64,000 nt of DNA from Calonectria ilicicola (taxonomy: Eukaryota > Ascomycota > Sordariomycetes > Hypocreales > Nectriaceae), in NCBI GenBank assembly GCA_020809705.1, contig CP085826.1:248001-312000 (forward strand), in the 5' to 3' direction. Numbering within the stretch: position 1 is the first letter of the stretch; every line of letters begins with the position of its first letter. Both the position numbers and the translations under genes were made by a program. Of the stretch, positions 43,367-54,240 are shown piece by piece. The notes beneath the pieces are model-generated. The model did no database searches. It worked only from the letters and a program-made list of their open reading frames with translations, and had not been told where the DNA came from.

Positions 43367-44248
43367 GATGCCAACAGTCTTATTTTTTACAAATGAAGCA
43401 CAAGAAACGAAGGACCAAGCAGAATGAATGATGCGGCGATTGATAAATCAGGGCGCCGCACCCTCAGTTTAATACGAACAACTTTAAGGTTCTACATGTG
43501 GATATGATCGTCATGGCTGCTTTCGTAAATCCCACTCGATCGGCTAATACAAAGTAAACGTAGCGGGTTTCACGACAACTCTGTCTTTTACGGTCCTTTA
43601 CGCGTAGATTGGGCTCCGTGCTGGAAAAATCTAGAAGCCAAGGGTATTCCATCATTGCCCACAACGATCACGGACAGGTTGATCCTTGCATTGTTTAAAG
43701 TTAGCGGTGCCACTCTGCTGGAGAAGCCGTTCCGAACTCCGGCTTGACTTAATTGCCATGGAGCTAGGCAGTTTCACTTCGTTTATTAACTTTGTTCTTT
43801 TGGAGGCGTCGGATATGCGCATCCTATTTTTCCGTCCCTACAGGGTCGTTTCCGCTGGATCCAAGCCCCCGGCCTGCCGAGCCGACGGGTAAATTGAGAA
43901 GCACTGACAGTTGTATTTAATCCACCAGTTCCCCCACAGCATCCAATTGACAGCCAAGAGGCTTGGCTATAAAGTTTGGCCCCTGGCCCCTCCAATTTCC
44001 GCAGGCACCGATTAAACGAACTTTGTCTTTATGCATGAGTTTGACAGGGCGCGTTTGGTGATCTGGATGAGCTTCGTTGAAACGTCTGTGCTGATATAAC
44101 TACGCCCGTTGGTGAACCTGCAAGTTCAAAATCTAGGGGGCTAAAGGGAGACTTGTATATTTCAGCTGTTCAATTATTCACTCATTTTTTGTCAATTCTA
44201 TTGTTTTGTTGGTTTGTTCAAAGGGAAGAGAGAAAAAAAAACGCCAAG
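43367..44248. promoter_or_regulatory. Divergent promoter region (FAD oxidase / lactonase)
   Basis: 880 bp lie between the two divergent start codons. A short CAAAAA-rich leader precedes the lactonase ATG. The shared promoter suggests joint regulation of two secreted enzymes that could act in sequence. Confidence 0.45.
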
Positions 44249-45569
44249 ATGCATCTGACGCGTTCCGTCCTTGGCTCCGCGCTCTGGGTCTCCTCCTGCA
44301 GCGCTGTAACCCTTTTCGCTGCTGATTCGGGTGGCAATGTAACTACGCTGCACCTCACTGGATCCAATAGCAACTACACTCTTTCGGCGACTGCAAAGAC
44401 TTCAGAATGCGAGGCCAATCCCTCGTGGCTCACCCTTGACAGCGCCAGTCGTGTGCTTTACTGCCTCGACCGCGGTGGCACCACTTCAACCTCGGGATCG
44501 TTAAACTCCTTCTCCATTGACGAGAACGGAGCCCTGACCCGTATCGCGCGAGTTAGCGCGCCTTTGAGCGGCGTGGCTGGTGAAATCCTCACGACCTCAA
44601 CTAGCGCGAGGGGATACGTCTCAGCCTCATAGTGAGTTCAACGCAGTCAATTGTCGGTGAATAAAAATCTAACAAAAGTGCAACAGCAACCGAAGCACAG
44701 CTGCCGTGTATGCTCTGGGAGACGATGGTGCTCTGCCAGGAACTGGACCTCTGCAGCAGATCTTCCCTAACATCACCACGACAGGCCCAGTCGCATCCCG
44801 ACAGGACAGGAGTTATCTCCACCACGTCATTATTGACCCCACCAACAAGTTCGTCGTGATCCCAGACCTTGGTGGTGACAGATGCCGCGTCTACACCTAC
44901 AACAAGGAATCGGTGGCTCCCATCGTTGAGGTGGGCAGCTTGGTCGCCGATCCTGGCACTGGGCCACGCCACGGATTCTTCCGAATCATGAAGAATGGCG
45001 AAACATTCTTCTTTTTCAACGGAGAGCTTTCTCAGAAGGTCTACTCCTACCGTGTCAAGTACACGTCAAAGGGCCTCAAGTTCACCAAGGTGTTTGAGAT
45101 TCCTGCCATCAGCGCTGATCTGCCTGCCACCCTGGCTCCTACCAGCGAGATTGCCCTTAGCGTGAGTGGTTGCCAATTTCAGTGTGGTTTTTTTATTAAA
45201 TGCGACAAATGCTGACATGAATTTTTCCAGCCCGACAACCGCTTCTTGGTTGTATCTAACCGTGAAAAGTCTTTCCGAGACTCTCCCATCTTGGGCACTG
45301 GTCCTTCCGACACCCTGTCTACTTTTAAGATCAAGGAAAACGGTACCTTGAGCCTGGTGCAGCTCGCTCCCTCCGGCGGCTGGTCGCCTCGCCAGTTCTC
45401 CTTCAATAAGGCAGGAGATATGGTTGCTGTAGGTCATCAAAACAACAAGACTGTTGTCGTCTGGAAGAGAGATGTGGAGTCTGGAAAGATTATCCTGGAA
45501 GAGGAAGGCGGAAAGCTTGGTCAGGTAACTCTGACTGGAGCTGTCGTCGCCACCATCTGGGACGAGTAA
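44249..45569 (+). CDS. Secreted lactonase-type seven-bladed beta-propeller protein (three exons)
   Basis: The predicted protein has about 398 residues. Exons are 44249-44631, 44687-45161 and 45231-45569 (GTGAGT donors, CAACAG and TTCCAG acceptors). A signal peptide is likely (SVLGSALWVSSCSA). The body belongs to the 6-phosphogluconolactonase/3-carboxymuconate-cyclase beta-propeller family: NPSWLTLDSASRVLYCLDRG, LHHVIIDPTNKFVVIPDLGG, DPGTGPRHGFF, PDNRFLVVSNR and WSPRQFSFNKAGDMVAVGHQ. Members hydrolyse or form lactones. Because it is extracellular, the cytosolic pentose-phosphate role is unlikely, and action on sugar- or muconate-type lactones is inferred. The ATG at 44249 is the one directly before the leader; an earlier one at 44153 would bury it. 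Confidence 0.88.
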
Positions 45570-45746
45570 ATTCTGACTCAGGAAAGCCTAAATAGAGGAG
45601 GCTGATAATCCACTCCGTAGCATCCGGTAGATCTTTAGGGCTAGGAGATCGATCATTCCCGGGGTCTGGACTTGAAGTGCCCGGATTCCGAGGACCACGA
45701 CAACAGGCACTTCTAAACTCTGATTCTAAAAGCCACAGTACATAGT

Positions 45747-47428
45747 CTAATACCCCATGGCTGCCAACTTGGCCAGTTCTTCGGCAGCAGCGTAGCGACC
45801 TGGACGTTTTCTTGCTTGCTCCCCAAATTCTTTTGCTCTTTGTCCCATTGACTTGGCCTCGTCACTATTTCCTAAAACCTTTAAGAAACCTGCCGCCAGG
45901 CATTCCGACGACCAGTGAGGGCTTATGTCTTGGCATGCCCAGGTACCAATGCTGAGGTATTCAACCAGTTGAGCGAAATCATACAGGTCAATCCAGAGTG
46001 GAAGGATTACTTGTGGCACTCCTCCGCTATTTTTGCATCAGTGAATCAATCCGGATAGTGTTTTTCGTCAATCAATGTACTCACCCCAGAGCATCATGGA
46101 AACATCCCGCTCCGCCATGGTGAACAGACGCGACAATGTTATCCAAAAGAAGGAGTGATGGCGGCTCCACATCAAGCCACTGTTCAGCCCTGAAACGATC
46201 TGATAAAGATGGATCTACATCTTTCAAAAACCTATCGTCGGTTCCCTTTGGCAATTCGACTTTCCACAGTACTTGCACGTCAGTTTGGCGGAGGACTTGC
46301 TGGATCGCATCCACCATTGCCCTCGCTTGTTGCTCAGTGTATATGTAGTGAGAACCAAGCACAATCATCATAGTCGGTGCTCGTTTGATCCAATTCACGA
46401 GCTCTTGGCTTTGATCACTACTTTCTCCGACATCGGCGAGATTGATAGGGCCAGTACTGACAATATTGGACGGAAGACGGTCCAAAGAAACATGCGCACC
46501 TGGTAGTGTCTGGGTTATCCACGGAACATCAGGCCGGTATAGTCCCATAAAATCGAGAGGATTTTTTATTCCTTTACTTTTAAGAACTTCTCTCCGACCC
46601 CCAGCCCCGATAGTAGTCAACATGCAGCGAACGCTTTCGATGTTAAGGTATATGTTGGCGGGTATGAGATGCCAGGGTAAGGGGAATGGGTACCCAGATG
46701 CCGTGCTAGACAAGCGGATGTTAGCTGAAAGGCTGTCAATTGGGAGAGGATTGGCATAAGGGTTCTTACGCGGGATATTTCCAAAGCATGTTGACAGGCG
46801 GTTGCACAGCCGGCGCGATACCTGACAAAACATTGGGCGTGATAATGGCGTGTGCACGGTTCATATCGCGAGTGGCGTCAACAGCCGGGTTGAGGAGCAT
46901 GTCCAAGGCCACGATGGCAGGGTCCACCTGTTCAATTATGTCCCTGATGGACAAGTACAAGGTGTAGTAATCATCAGTTGACCACGGAGAGAGTCCGTCC
47001 TTGACGATGCGGCAGAATCCTTTTGCTGATGCCAAGCCTGGCGCGTGTATCATGCTCTCGCTTCCAGTGCCCTCGGACAAAGGCGAAGCCTCACTGTAAG
47101 TTGGACCCGGCAGTGGGTGGAAAACAATTTCTGAGTTCGCTTGTGCATTCTTCTGTGCCAATTCCGAGGTTCGTTTGACCCGGCGCGCAATTTTGGGAAA
47201 GGATGCGTAATGAACTGTTGCGCCCGGGTATGCCTCCAACAGCGCATAGGCGGTGGACATGTGCACATTTGAAAGGCCATAGAGTTCACTCGTGATGAAA
47301 AGGATTGTGTTGTTTTTGCCCCGCAATGGCTCAGGACTGGGCTCTGGGGCCCGAGATGGCCAGAGAGCCGCCAGCACTGCAATCACAGCGAGCGCGATAG
47401 TGAAACCATAATAACTTCGATTCCCCAT
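45747..47428 (-). CDS. Membrane-anchored UDP-glycosyltransferase, GT1-type (three exons)
   Basis: The predicted protein has about 519 residues. Exons are 47428-46770, 46705-46085 and 46026-45747, all joined in phase 2. An N-terminal hydrophobic anchor (GFTIALAVIAVLAALW) is followed by a lumen-facing Rossmann domain (TILFITSELYGLSNVHM). The donor-binding domain has the family signature near residues 413-440 (VASVHHGGAGCFHDALGGGV) and then PQVILPLWIDLYDFA. GT1 enzymes transfer sugar from a UDP donor to small hydrophobic acceptors. The HxxGG-type motif is intact (HHGGAG), so it is probably active. The single N-terminal anchor differs from the C-terminal anchor of animal UGTs. Its gene is convergent with the lactonase and divergent from the dehydratase. 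Confidence 0.85.
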
Positions 47429-48498
47429 ATCGCATGATCCAGCGCGAGACTGGAGATCTCGATACTGCAAGAATTGAATACCCGAAGATGGATATAGACC
47501 GCGTTTTCGGAAATTACAAGTGGTTCCACATACCGTGTGTCGAATTCGGTTAGATCAGCCCCTAATTTGATGGAGTGGGCTCTGTGGAACTGTGATTCTG
47601 ACGGTGTTGCGCGAGGTGAGCGTGACAAATCCAGCCTATACGCGTTCAACCAGTGATTGGCTAAAATATGTGAATTTTAAGAGGAAATGCCCGACTTGTA
47701 ATTAATATCTTATTTCCTTGAATACCGGGATTTGTGGTTGTTAATGTTTCTCTACGCGGAGAGTCAACACCATATTGGAAATGGAATGTGGGTTGCTTGA
47801 AGAGTTCTCTAGAAAACAAGTTGTCCAATTTCCTGTGCTCTCAGCCCCCAAAAATCACATATAGTACCCAAGATTAAAATTAAAACTGTCACAATATTTC
47901 TTTCTATCAAAATCTTTTTGGAATGTTTGAAAAGCGTCCATACTGTAAAATTCTTCCTTCGTGTAGGGTAGTTCGGGAGCGTGTGCCTCTCAAGTGATGA
48001 CTAAGTGGAGAAATCAAGATAACAGCCAATAATAAGCTGCGATAAGAATATCTCGCTTAGTCATCTTTTCTTTATCGATAAGAAGATAACGATCGAAGCT
48101 AAGGAAGCAACGGAAGTCGGCTTTTATCGTGACTGGTCTTTGTCACTGTATTGGCTGCCCCCCCACAGACCAGGATCGGATAATGATCCTACGCTTTTGT
48201 TGCAGGATAGATCATGCCGGATAAGGCAAAACATGGAGGGCATCTCAGGCCGATAATATGGAATAGCATGCCGAGTGCGGGGAAATTAAACATGAGCTAT
48301 CTGAGTATATCTGCGTTATTCGGTCACTCGGATGTGGGCTTCGGTATAGGATGCCGTGTATCAATCGCATCAAGACTCGGGTAGCTGGAGCCGGTAGAAG
48401 AAAAACGCATATATATAAATGACCTATACCAATGATTTTGATGCATTGACTCCAATAAAATCCACACTCACAATCAAATCTACTCTATTACTCTCAAT
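47429..48498. promoter_or_regulatory. Divergent promoter region (glycosyltransferase / dehydratase)
   Basis: 1.07 kb separate two divergent starts. It contains a dense cluster of GATAA sites listed separately, and a TATATATAAAT element about 85 bp before the dehydratase ATG. Confidence 0.55.
48018..48225. promoter_or_regulatory. Cluster of eight GATAA sites
   Basis: GATAA cores occur at 48018, 48041, 48077, 48085, 48179 and 48220 on the plus strand and at 48072 and 48124 on the minus strand. About 0.4 would be expected by chance in this length. Fungal GATA factors (AreA/NIT2 for nitrogen, Sre/Urbs1-type for iron) bind HGATAR, usually as pairs. The site lies 270-480 bp upstream of an enolase-superfamily dehydratase whose closest relatives act on a hydroxyproline, a nitrogen source, so nitrogen control is a reasonable inference. 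Confidence 0.6.
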
Positions 48499-49614
48499 AT
48501 GTCTGAACTCAAGATTGCACGAATTGATGTGTTCCAAGTGGACCTGCCTTACTCTGGCGGCGTGTATGTCCTTTCTGGTGGACGTGAATATCGAAGCTTC
48601 GACGCCACCATCGTCCGCATTACTACAGAAAATGGAATCGAGGGCTGGGGCGAGAGCACGCCATTTGGCTCTACATACGTGGCTTCCCATGCCCTTGGTG
48701 TCCGGGCTGGAATCGCAGAGATTGCCCCAAAGTTGATTGGGATGGACCCCCGAAGGGTTGATCGCATCAACGATGCTATGGATGAGGCGCTGGTTGGCCA
48801 CTTGCACGCCAAGACGCCGATTGATGTTGCTTGCTGGGACATTTTTGGAAAATGGGCCGGGCTCCCAGTTTGCGATCTTTTGGGAGGCCGAACTAGTGTA
48901 AAGTTGCCCACCATCTCGTCCATCTACGTCGGCGAGCCAGAGGAGATGAGGGCGCGAGTCGCTGCACACCGTGCACAAGGATATCTCGGCCACTCGGTCA
49001 AAATTGCAGGTGAGCCCATGATTGATGCGGCGCGGATTGCTGCGTCATTGGCCGATAAGCAACCTGGAGAATTTTTCCTCGTTGATGCCAATGGTGGACT
49101 GTCTGTCGAGACTGCTTTGCGCATGTTGAGGCTACTTCCCGATGGCCTGGATTTTGTCTTGGAAGCCCCGTGTCCCACTGTCAGGGAATGTCACTCTCTC
49201 CGAAAGCGCACCACCATTCCCATCATCTTTGATGAACTGGCAACTGATGAGGCCTCAGTTGTGCAGTTGATTGCCGACGACGCCGCAGAGGGAATCGGCT
49301 ACAAGATTTCCAAGAATGGCGGTCTGACGCGTGGACGTCGCCAGCGAGATATTTGTGTGGCGGCTGGTTACACCTTTAGCGTTCAGGAGACTACAGGTTC
49401 AGACATTGCCTTTGCTGCCATTGTGCATCTGGCTCAAACAGTCCCCGAAAAGAATTTACGATGTATCCTTGGATGCCGAGACATGGTCACGGTCAAGACC
49501 GCGGATGGCGACTTTGAACTTAAGGACGGTGGTATTACAGCGCCTACTGCGCCCGGTTTGGGAATCACACCTCGATTGGATGTTTTGGGCGAGCCAGTAG
49601 CTAGCTACTTTTAG
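48499..49614 (+). CDS. Enolase-superfamily dehydratase (cis-3-hydroxy-L-proline dehydratase-like)
   Basis: This is a single-exon 371-residue protein of the mandelate racemase/muconate lactonizing subgroup. The N-terminal capping domain (SGGVYVLSGGREYRSFDATI, GWGESTPFGSTYVA, IDVACWDIFGKWAGLPVCDL) is strongly reminiscent of bacterial cis-3-hydroxy-L-proline dehydratases. Barrel features are Lys in GHSVKIAG, metal ligands in FLVDANGG, LEAPCPT and IIFDELATDE, and a second Lys in YKISKNGG. The pair of lysines on opposite faces fits that function. The reaction would dehydrate the hydroxyproline to a pyrroline that becomes pyrroline-2-carboxylate. No intron interrupts it, unlike most neighbours, and transfer from bacteria is possible. 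A different sugar-acid or amino-acid substrate cannot be excluded. Confidence 0.85.
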   Translation: MSELKIARIDVFQVDLPYSGGVYVLSGGREYRSFDATIVRITTENGIEGWGESTPFGSTYVASHALGVRAGIAEIAPKLIGMDPRRVDRINDAMDEALVGHLHAKTPIDVACWDIFGKWAGLPVCDLLGGRTSVKLPTISSIYVGEPEEMRARVAAHRAQGYLGHSVKIAGEPMIDAARIAASLADKQPGEFFLVDANGGLSVETALRMLRLLPDGLDFVLEAPCPTVRECHSLRKRTTIPIIFDELATDEASVVQLIADDAAEGIGYKISKNGGLTRGRRQRDICVAAGYTFSVQETTGSDIAFAAIVHLAQTVPEKNLRCILGCRDMVTVKTADGDFELKDGGITAPTAPGLGITPRLDVLGEPVASYF

Positions 49615-50392
49615 ATTTGCAATGACTGCAGCCATAAAAATAAATTCTTTAAAACTGAAATGACTAGAGAAGCCTCTGAGTTCACTATGAAAAGAAATCG
49701 TTTTTACATGTCATCGCTGATGCTATTACCCCTGGAATGGAGCGAAAAAAGATGTGTTGACAGAGTAATTTGTCTACAGGAATTTGGAAAACCGTACATT
49801 TGTCTGGCAAGTGCCATTGCCGCGTAGTCAGTGGGATTTGCCTTGTTCAGCACCTACTTTCATCCACCACATTGAGTTCGATCGGGAATGAGAACGCGCT
49901 ATGTTTTAGCGCCTGATGCTGCCCCTCAGTTATTGCCTGTTTGAGTCAACTCGCTGAGAGCCTGCTCTTTACCCAAGTACCCCGCACCTTTGGGGACGAT
50001 CCATCATGCATGATAGCGGCTTTTCCGAACCTTGAAGTAGCAGAACCTATGTCATTATGTTCAATATCTTCTGACCTCCTAGTTATCTGACTAATGCCGT
50101 CGTTGCATGTACTACCCCTTGAGTCCTATGGATTATTAATGCTTCTACGACGATGTACCCCGCACTTTGTCAGTAATTCATCCTCAGAAATGGTTTTTCT
50201 ACATATGCTCGGGTCGGCTGGTGGGGCCGATTTGTTAGTGTTGAGATTAAGAGATCCGATTGCCATCGAGGACATCAGGTGATAAAGAGTTGAAATCCTC
50301 ACTGTAACGTTTTTACATTAAAGAGCCTGTATCATCAAGCTTCTACAAAATATACCCCAACTAAACCTCTTCACACCTGTGCCAAGCAAAAA
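49615..50392. other. Intergenic region
   Basis: 3' end of the dehydratase and promoter of the MDR gene, with a short CAAAAA leader before the ATG at 50393. Nothing else is recognised. Confidence 0.5.
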
Positions 50393-51544
50393 ATGGCCAT
50401 CACTTTGCCAACACACCGTCGCGCTTGGCGTCGTACCGATGACTATACTCCTGGAACCGCAAAGGTTACGCTTGTCACGGAGCCTTTGCCGCTCCCACTG
50501 GCCCCGACAGAGATCCTCATTAAAGTCCACGCCGTGGCTTTGAACTACAGGGATGCTAATATCGCCAACGGTGGAAACCCTTGGCCAGTCACACCCAATG
50601 GCGTACTAGGCAATGATGCTGCTGGCGAAGTTATTGCTGTCGGTGACAAGGCCAAACTTGTGGCTGTTGGCGATCGAGTTGGCCCTATTACTGATACAGA
50701 AAATATTACTGGACGCGAGGCGGGCCGATCTTGGCTTGCGGCGGATGAGGACGGAGTGTTGGCTGATTATCTCGTGTTCGACGAAGAAAAAGTGGCAAAG
50801 CTCCCCAAGTACCTGGATTGGGTCAACTGCAGCATCATACCCTGCGCTGGTGTTACGGCCTGGTCTGCCGTAAAGGATGGAAGTATCGGAAAAAGCGTTC
50901 TTATCCAAGGTAAGTCGTGTTTTGATGCTTTGAAACCCCCCAATTAACCGTTTCTAGGCACTGGTGGTGTTGCTATGTTTGCTCTCAAACTGTCTCAGGC
51001 TGCAGGACTCAAGATAATACTCAGCTCTTCTAGTGATGCCAAGATCAAGAAGATCCAGGATGAGTTTCCCAGCTCACCTATTTTTGGTGTCAACTACACC
51101 AACCCAAATTGGCACGAGGAGGTCCTCAAATTGACAGATGGTGTTGGCGTTGACATTGTTGTCGAGAATGGAGGAACTGGGTCGCTGGTGCAGAGCGTTA
51201 AATGTACACGTCGTGGTGGCATTGTCAGCCAGGTTGGCTATCTCAGTGGTCAAGACCCTTCCAAGTTAAAAGAGCTCCTTCCGTCGATCATTGATCGCCG
51301 GGTCATGATCAGGTAAGAATATCCGCCGCTATTGATAGCTGCTTTAGATCGAGCTAATATTGGTATTAGGGGCATCAATGCTGGATCTAGACATGACATG
51401 GAAGATCTCTGCGCGGCTCTATCTGCAACAAAACTGACATTTGATGACATTATTGACAAGGTATATAGTTTTGATCAGGCTGAGGAAGCAATCCAGTATC
51501 TTTGGGAGGGTAAACAGATTGGAAAGCTTGTTCTTCGTATTTAG
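50393..51544 (+). CDS. Medium-chain (MDR) NAD(P)-dependent oxidoreductase (three exons)
   Basis: The predicted protein has about 348 residues. Exons are 50393-50909, 50958-51312 and 51370-51544; introns use GTAAGT, GTAAGA and TCTAG/ATTAG. The catalytic half shows YRDANIANGGNPWPVTPNGV and VLGNDAAGEVIAVGD. The Rossmann half begins QGTGGVAMFALKLSQAAGLK (GxGGV nucleotide loop) and ends with KVYSFDQAEEAIQYLWEGK. The four-Cys structural zinc lobe of classical alcohol dehydrogenases is missing, so it belongs to the NADP-dependent/quinone-oxidoreductase-like MDR group. It would reduce or oxidise an alcohol/carbonyl or enone in the cluster's pathway. It is convergent with the P450. Confidence 0.87.
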
Positions 51545-51716
51545 GGTTGGAAAATGTTTTCGAAATTTCACAATAGCCTAGGAACATTTATTACAACCCG
51601 CTATACCCAATCGGCCGGAGTAGATTTATTGCTGTCCTTCATTTCCTGGTCGACATCCAATGAGATTGCGCTAGTGTGTTTCGTTTTTGCTTCTCTTTCC
51701 CCAGAGTCCACTGTTA

Positions 51717-53454
51717 TTACACCGAGCGTTCCGTTACTTGAACCCACAGATCCGAAATCATAAAGAGCCCTAGAACGTTGCGCGCCTTCCATGGACGAGT
51801 TGGGTTGATGAGTGCCAAATCGAAATTGCGCATAGTCTGTGTCCACCAAGTTAGCAATTAGGTTGCATGTAAGTGATAAGGAATATTGGACTGCATATTT
51901 ACCTCGAATACAATTTTGCCCATTTCCATTTGGGCAACAGGCTTTCCCAAGCACTGAAACCTACCATGACCGAATATCAAGTCATTTGTGCGAATCATGG
52001 CCGCAAGCTTGTCGGAGTCCTCTTCAAACCACCTTTCGGGTCTGAATGACTTTGCATCCTCGCCGTAAATTTCCTTGCTGCGATGCATTGCGTAGGCCGA
52101 GTAACCAATGCAAGCACCCCCGGGCAAAAACACATTCTCCCCATCGACCATGACATTGTCGCCGCCAGCTGGAATGTCGCGTACAAAAATATTGGCAACG
52201 GGCGGCCAGACCCGCAGCGCCTCGCGTATCACAGCTTGCAAATACGGAAGTTGTTTCGCCTGGGCCATTGAAATCAGACCATCCCCCAAACGTGGAGCCT
52301 TGCCGTCGAGTACAGCGTCGTCAACCTCGCGCTGAAGCTTGGCATAAACTCGGGGATTCGTCATGAGATGAAGCATTGTTCCACGGATGGCGGCTGCTGT
52401 GGTGTCGGACCCTGCAATGATTTGTTCGAGCGCCTCAGAGCGTAGCTCGTCTCCCGATAAGCCATGGCGAATGAAAGAAGCCAACATGTCGGATCTCTTA
52501 TCAGTAGGATTTCTCGCCCGCTCGTCAACAACGCGGAAACAAGCGGCCATCATCTTGCCAAATCCGTTATTGTCCTTGGGGGAGGGAGCAATAAATTGGC
52601 CGATAAAAGGAGCTTGGGCGAGCCAGCTAAAGCCCATAGCGAGAGCAGTGGCGGCAATGATGAGGCCTTCCTCGCCCGACTTGATATACTCGTCCACGTC
52701 TAAATCGCTCTTCAACATGCCAAAGGTGGTTCCCAGGCCCACGCCGCTGATCACATCTAGAGTAAAGAATTGGACCTTTTTGGCCAGATCCATCGATACT
52801 ACACGGTCATTGGATGAAATGTACTTGGACCGAACAAGGTCGAGGAACTCCTGCAGTCGTTCATCGATGGATATTTCAAGATCCAGATTTTCTCTTCCAG
52901 AATACTTTCAGTAGATTAGAGGCCGACCTGAGCTAGATTGGGATCGTTGGAAATGATGACTTACGCCCGGGGCCATCTGCTTTCTTCTTCTTTCATGCTT
53001 CTCATTGTCGGTTTGAGAGAAGACATTGTCTCTTCGGTACTCGATTCGGCATGCATTATAGTACCAATCGGATCGCTTATATGCAGGGTGATTGTTTACA
53101 TGAGTCCAAACTGCTGGAGATGAAGTGACCAGTATCGTCGGTGCCACTCGTGCAATTGGTCCTGTGATGTGACCGGTGTCAGCGGCGTGCATGATTATGA
53201 TGCAATTCATACGAATCGGTGGAGCAGAAAAAAGAAATGTACCCACCATATCTCTCACTAACGTCAGCATACCACTCATGGCAGCTACGTTGGAGCATGG
53301 CCTTGCTATGCGGCCAATTTGTGATGCCACTCAATGGAGGTCCTTTAAATTGGCTCAGCCGAGTGTACACGGCAACAGTCCTCACCACATAAAAGACGGC
53401 CAAAATGCCAATAATCGGCACTGCCTGGTCGGCGAGCGAAGTCAAAACACCCAT
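51717..53454 (-). CDS. Cytochrome P450 monooxygenase (four exons)
   Basis: The predicted protein has about 508 residues. Exons are 53454-53247, 53161-52965, 52904-51903 and 51836-51717, all phase-consistent. The N-terminal membrane anchor (AVPIIGILAVFYVVRTV) leads to a Pro-containing hinge (FKGPPLSG). Canonical motifs are the I-helix AGSDTTAAAIRG, the K-helix ExxR (REALRVWPP), the PERF-like region FRPERWFEE and the haem loop FGHGRFQCLGK with the axial Cys near residue 453. The C-terminal end (FDLALINPTRPW, DLWVQVTERSV) comes only from correct splicing of the last intron. The loop reads FGHGRFQCLG and is intact. It is an ER-bound enzyme that needs a reductase not encoded here. The family resembles pisatin-demethylase-like fungal P450s in pattern; the substrate is unknown. 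Confidence 0.92.
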
Positions 53455-54240
53455 TGCGAAAGAGAGGCGACCGCAAATGTGAAGCTCAACCCTGATGTGA
53501 GATGTGACGAATGGACGGGTGCTATATTAATAATTGCGTCAACGTGTCTCAGTTCCGAGGTGTCCTAACCCCGCAGTTTTTCCCTTTGGAGGGACCGGGA
53601 AACTCCAATTGCACAAGCTCGCTTGTCATGTCCAATGAGGACAAGTCGATGTCACAGGCTAGCTGCAGATGGCTTGACGAAAAGCTGGGCTTGGCCCACA
53701 AACCAGGAAAATGGCTGACGATTGCATTTCTCCAGCAATGGGTTCGTGGGAATTCTGCATCTCGGGCATGCGAACCAAGGGTTGTTCGGCGGTGACAGCA
53801 TGACAGCTTTTGCGGACCGAGACACGGGGGGGGAATACTACGCCGCATCTCAATCGAATCGATGATTTGCGGCTGAAATAAGAGATTGGTGAGGTAGCTG
53901 CAAGCAACGGCACACTTTGGACCGGTCCAGCCAAGTGTCCAACTGGTGATCTGCTATCACACCACGGTGGATCATGACCCATGACCCATTAGTCTAGGTT
54001 TAGGTTCCGGGCGGTATCAAGACACCGTCATTGGATGAAATAACCTGGACGCGCTATTCTGCGGGCCCCAAAACCGGCCGCTTATATTGCGCGGAGGGCT
54101 CCATGGGCATGGCTACAATCACCAGAGTTCATCCACTCAACTCCAACAGAAACGGTCACCTCAAATACCACGGACCACGTGTCGTGCCTATTGATTGGCA
54201 CCAAGCGATGCTGCATTGAAGTCCGTGTCGTCTTTTGACC
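53455..54240. promoter_or_regulatory. Divergent promoter region (P450 / methyltransferase)
   Basis: 786 bp separate the divergent start codons. No operator was assigned. The region is GC-rich in places and holds no supported gene. Confidence 0.4.
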
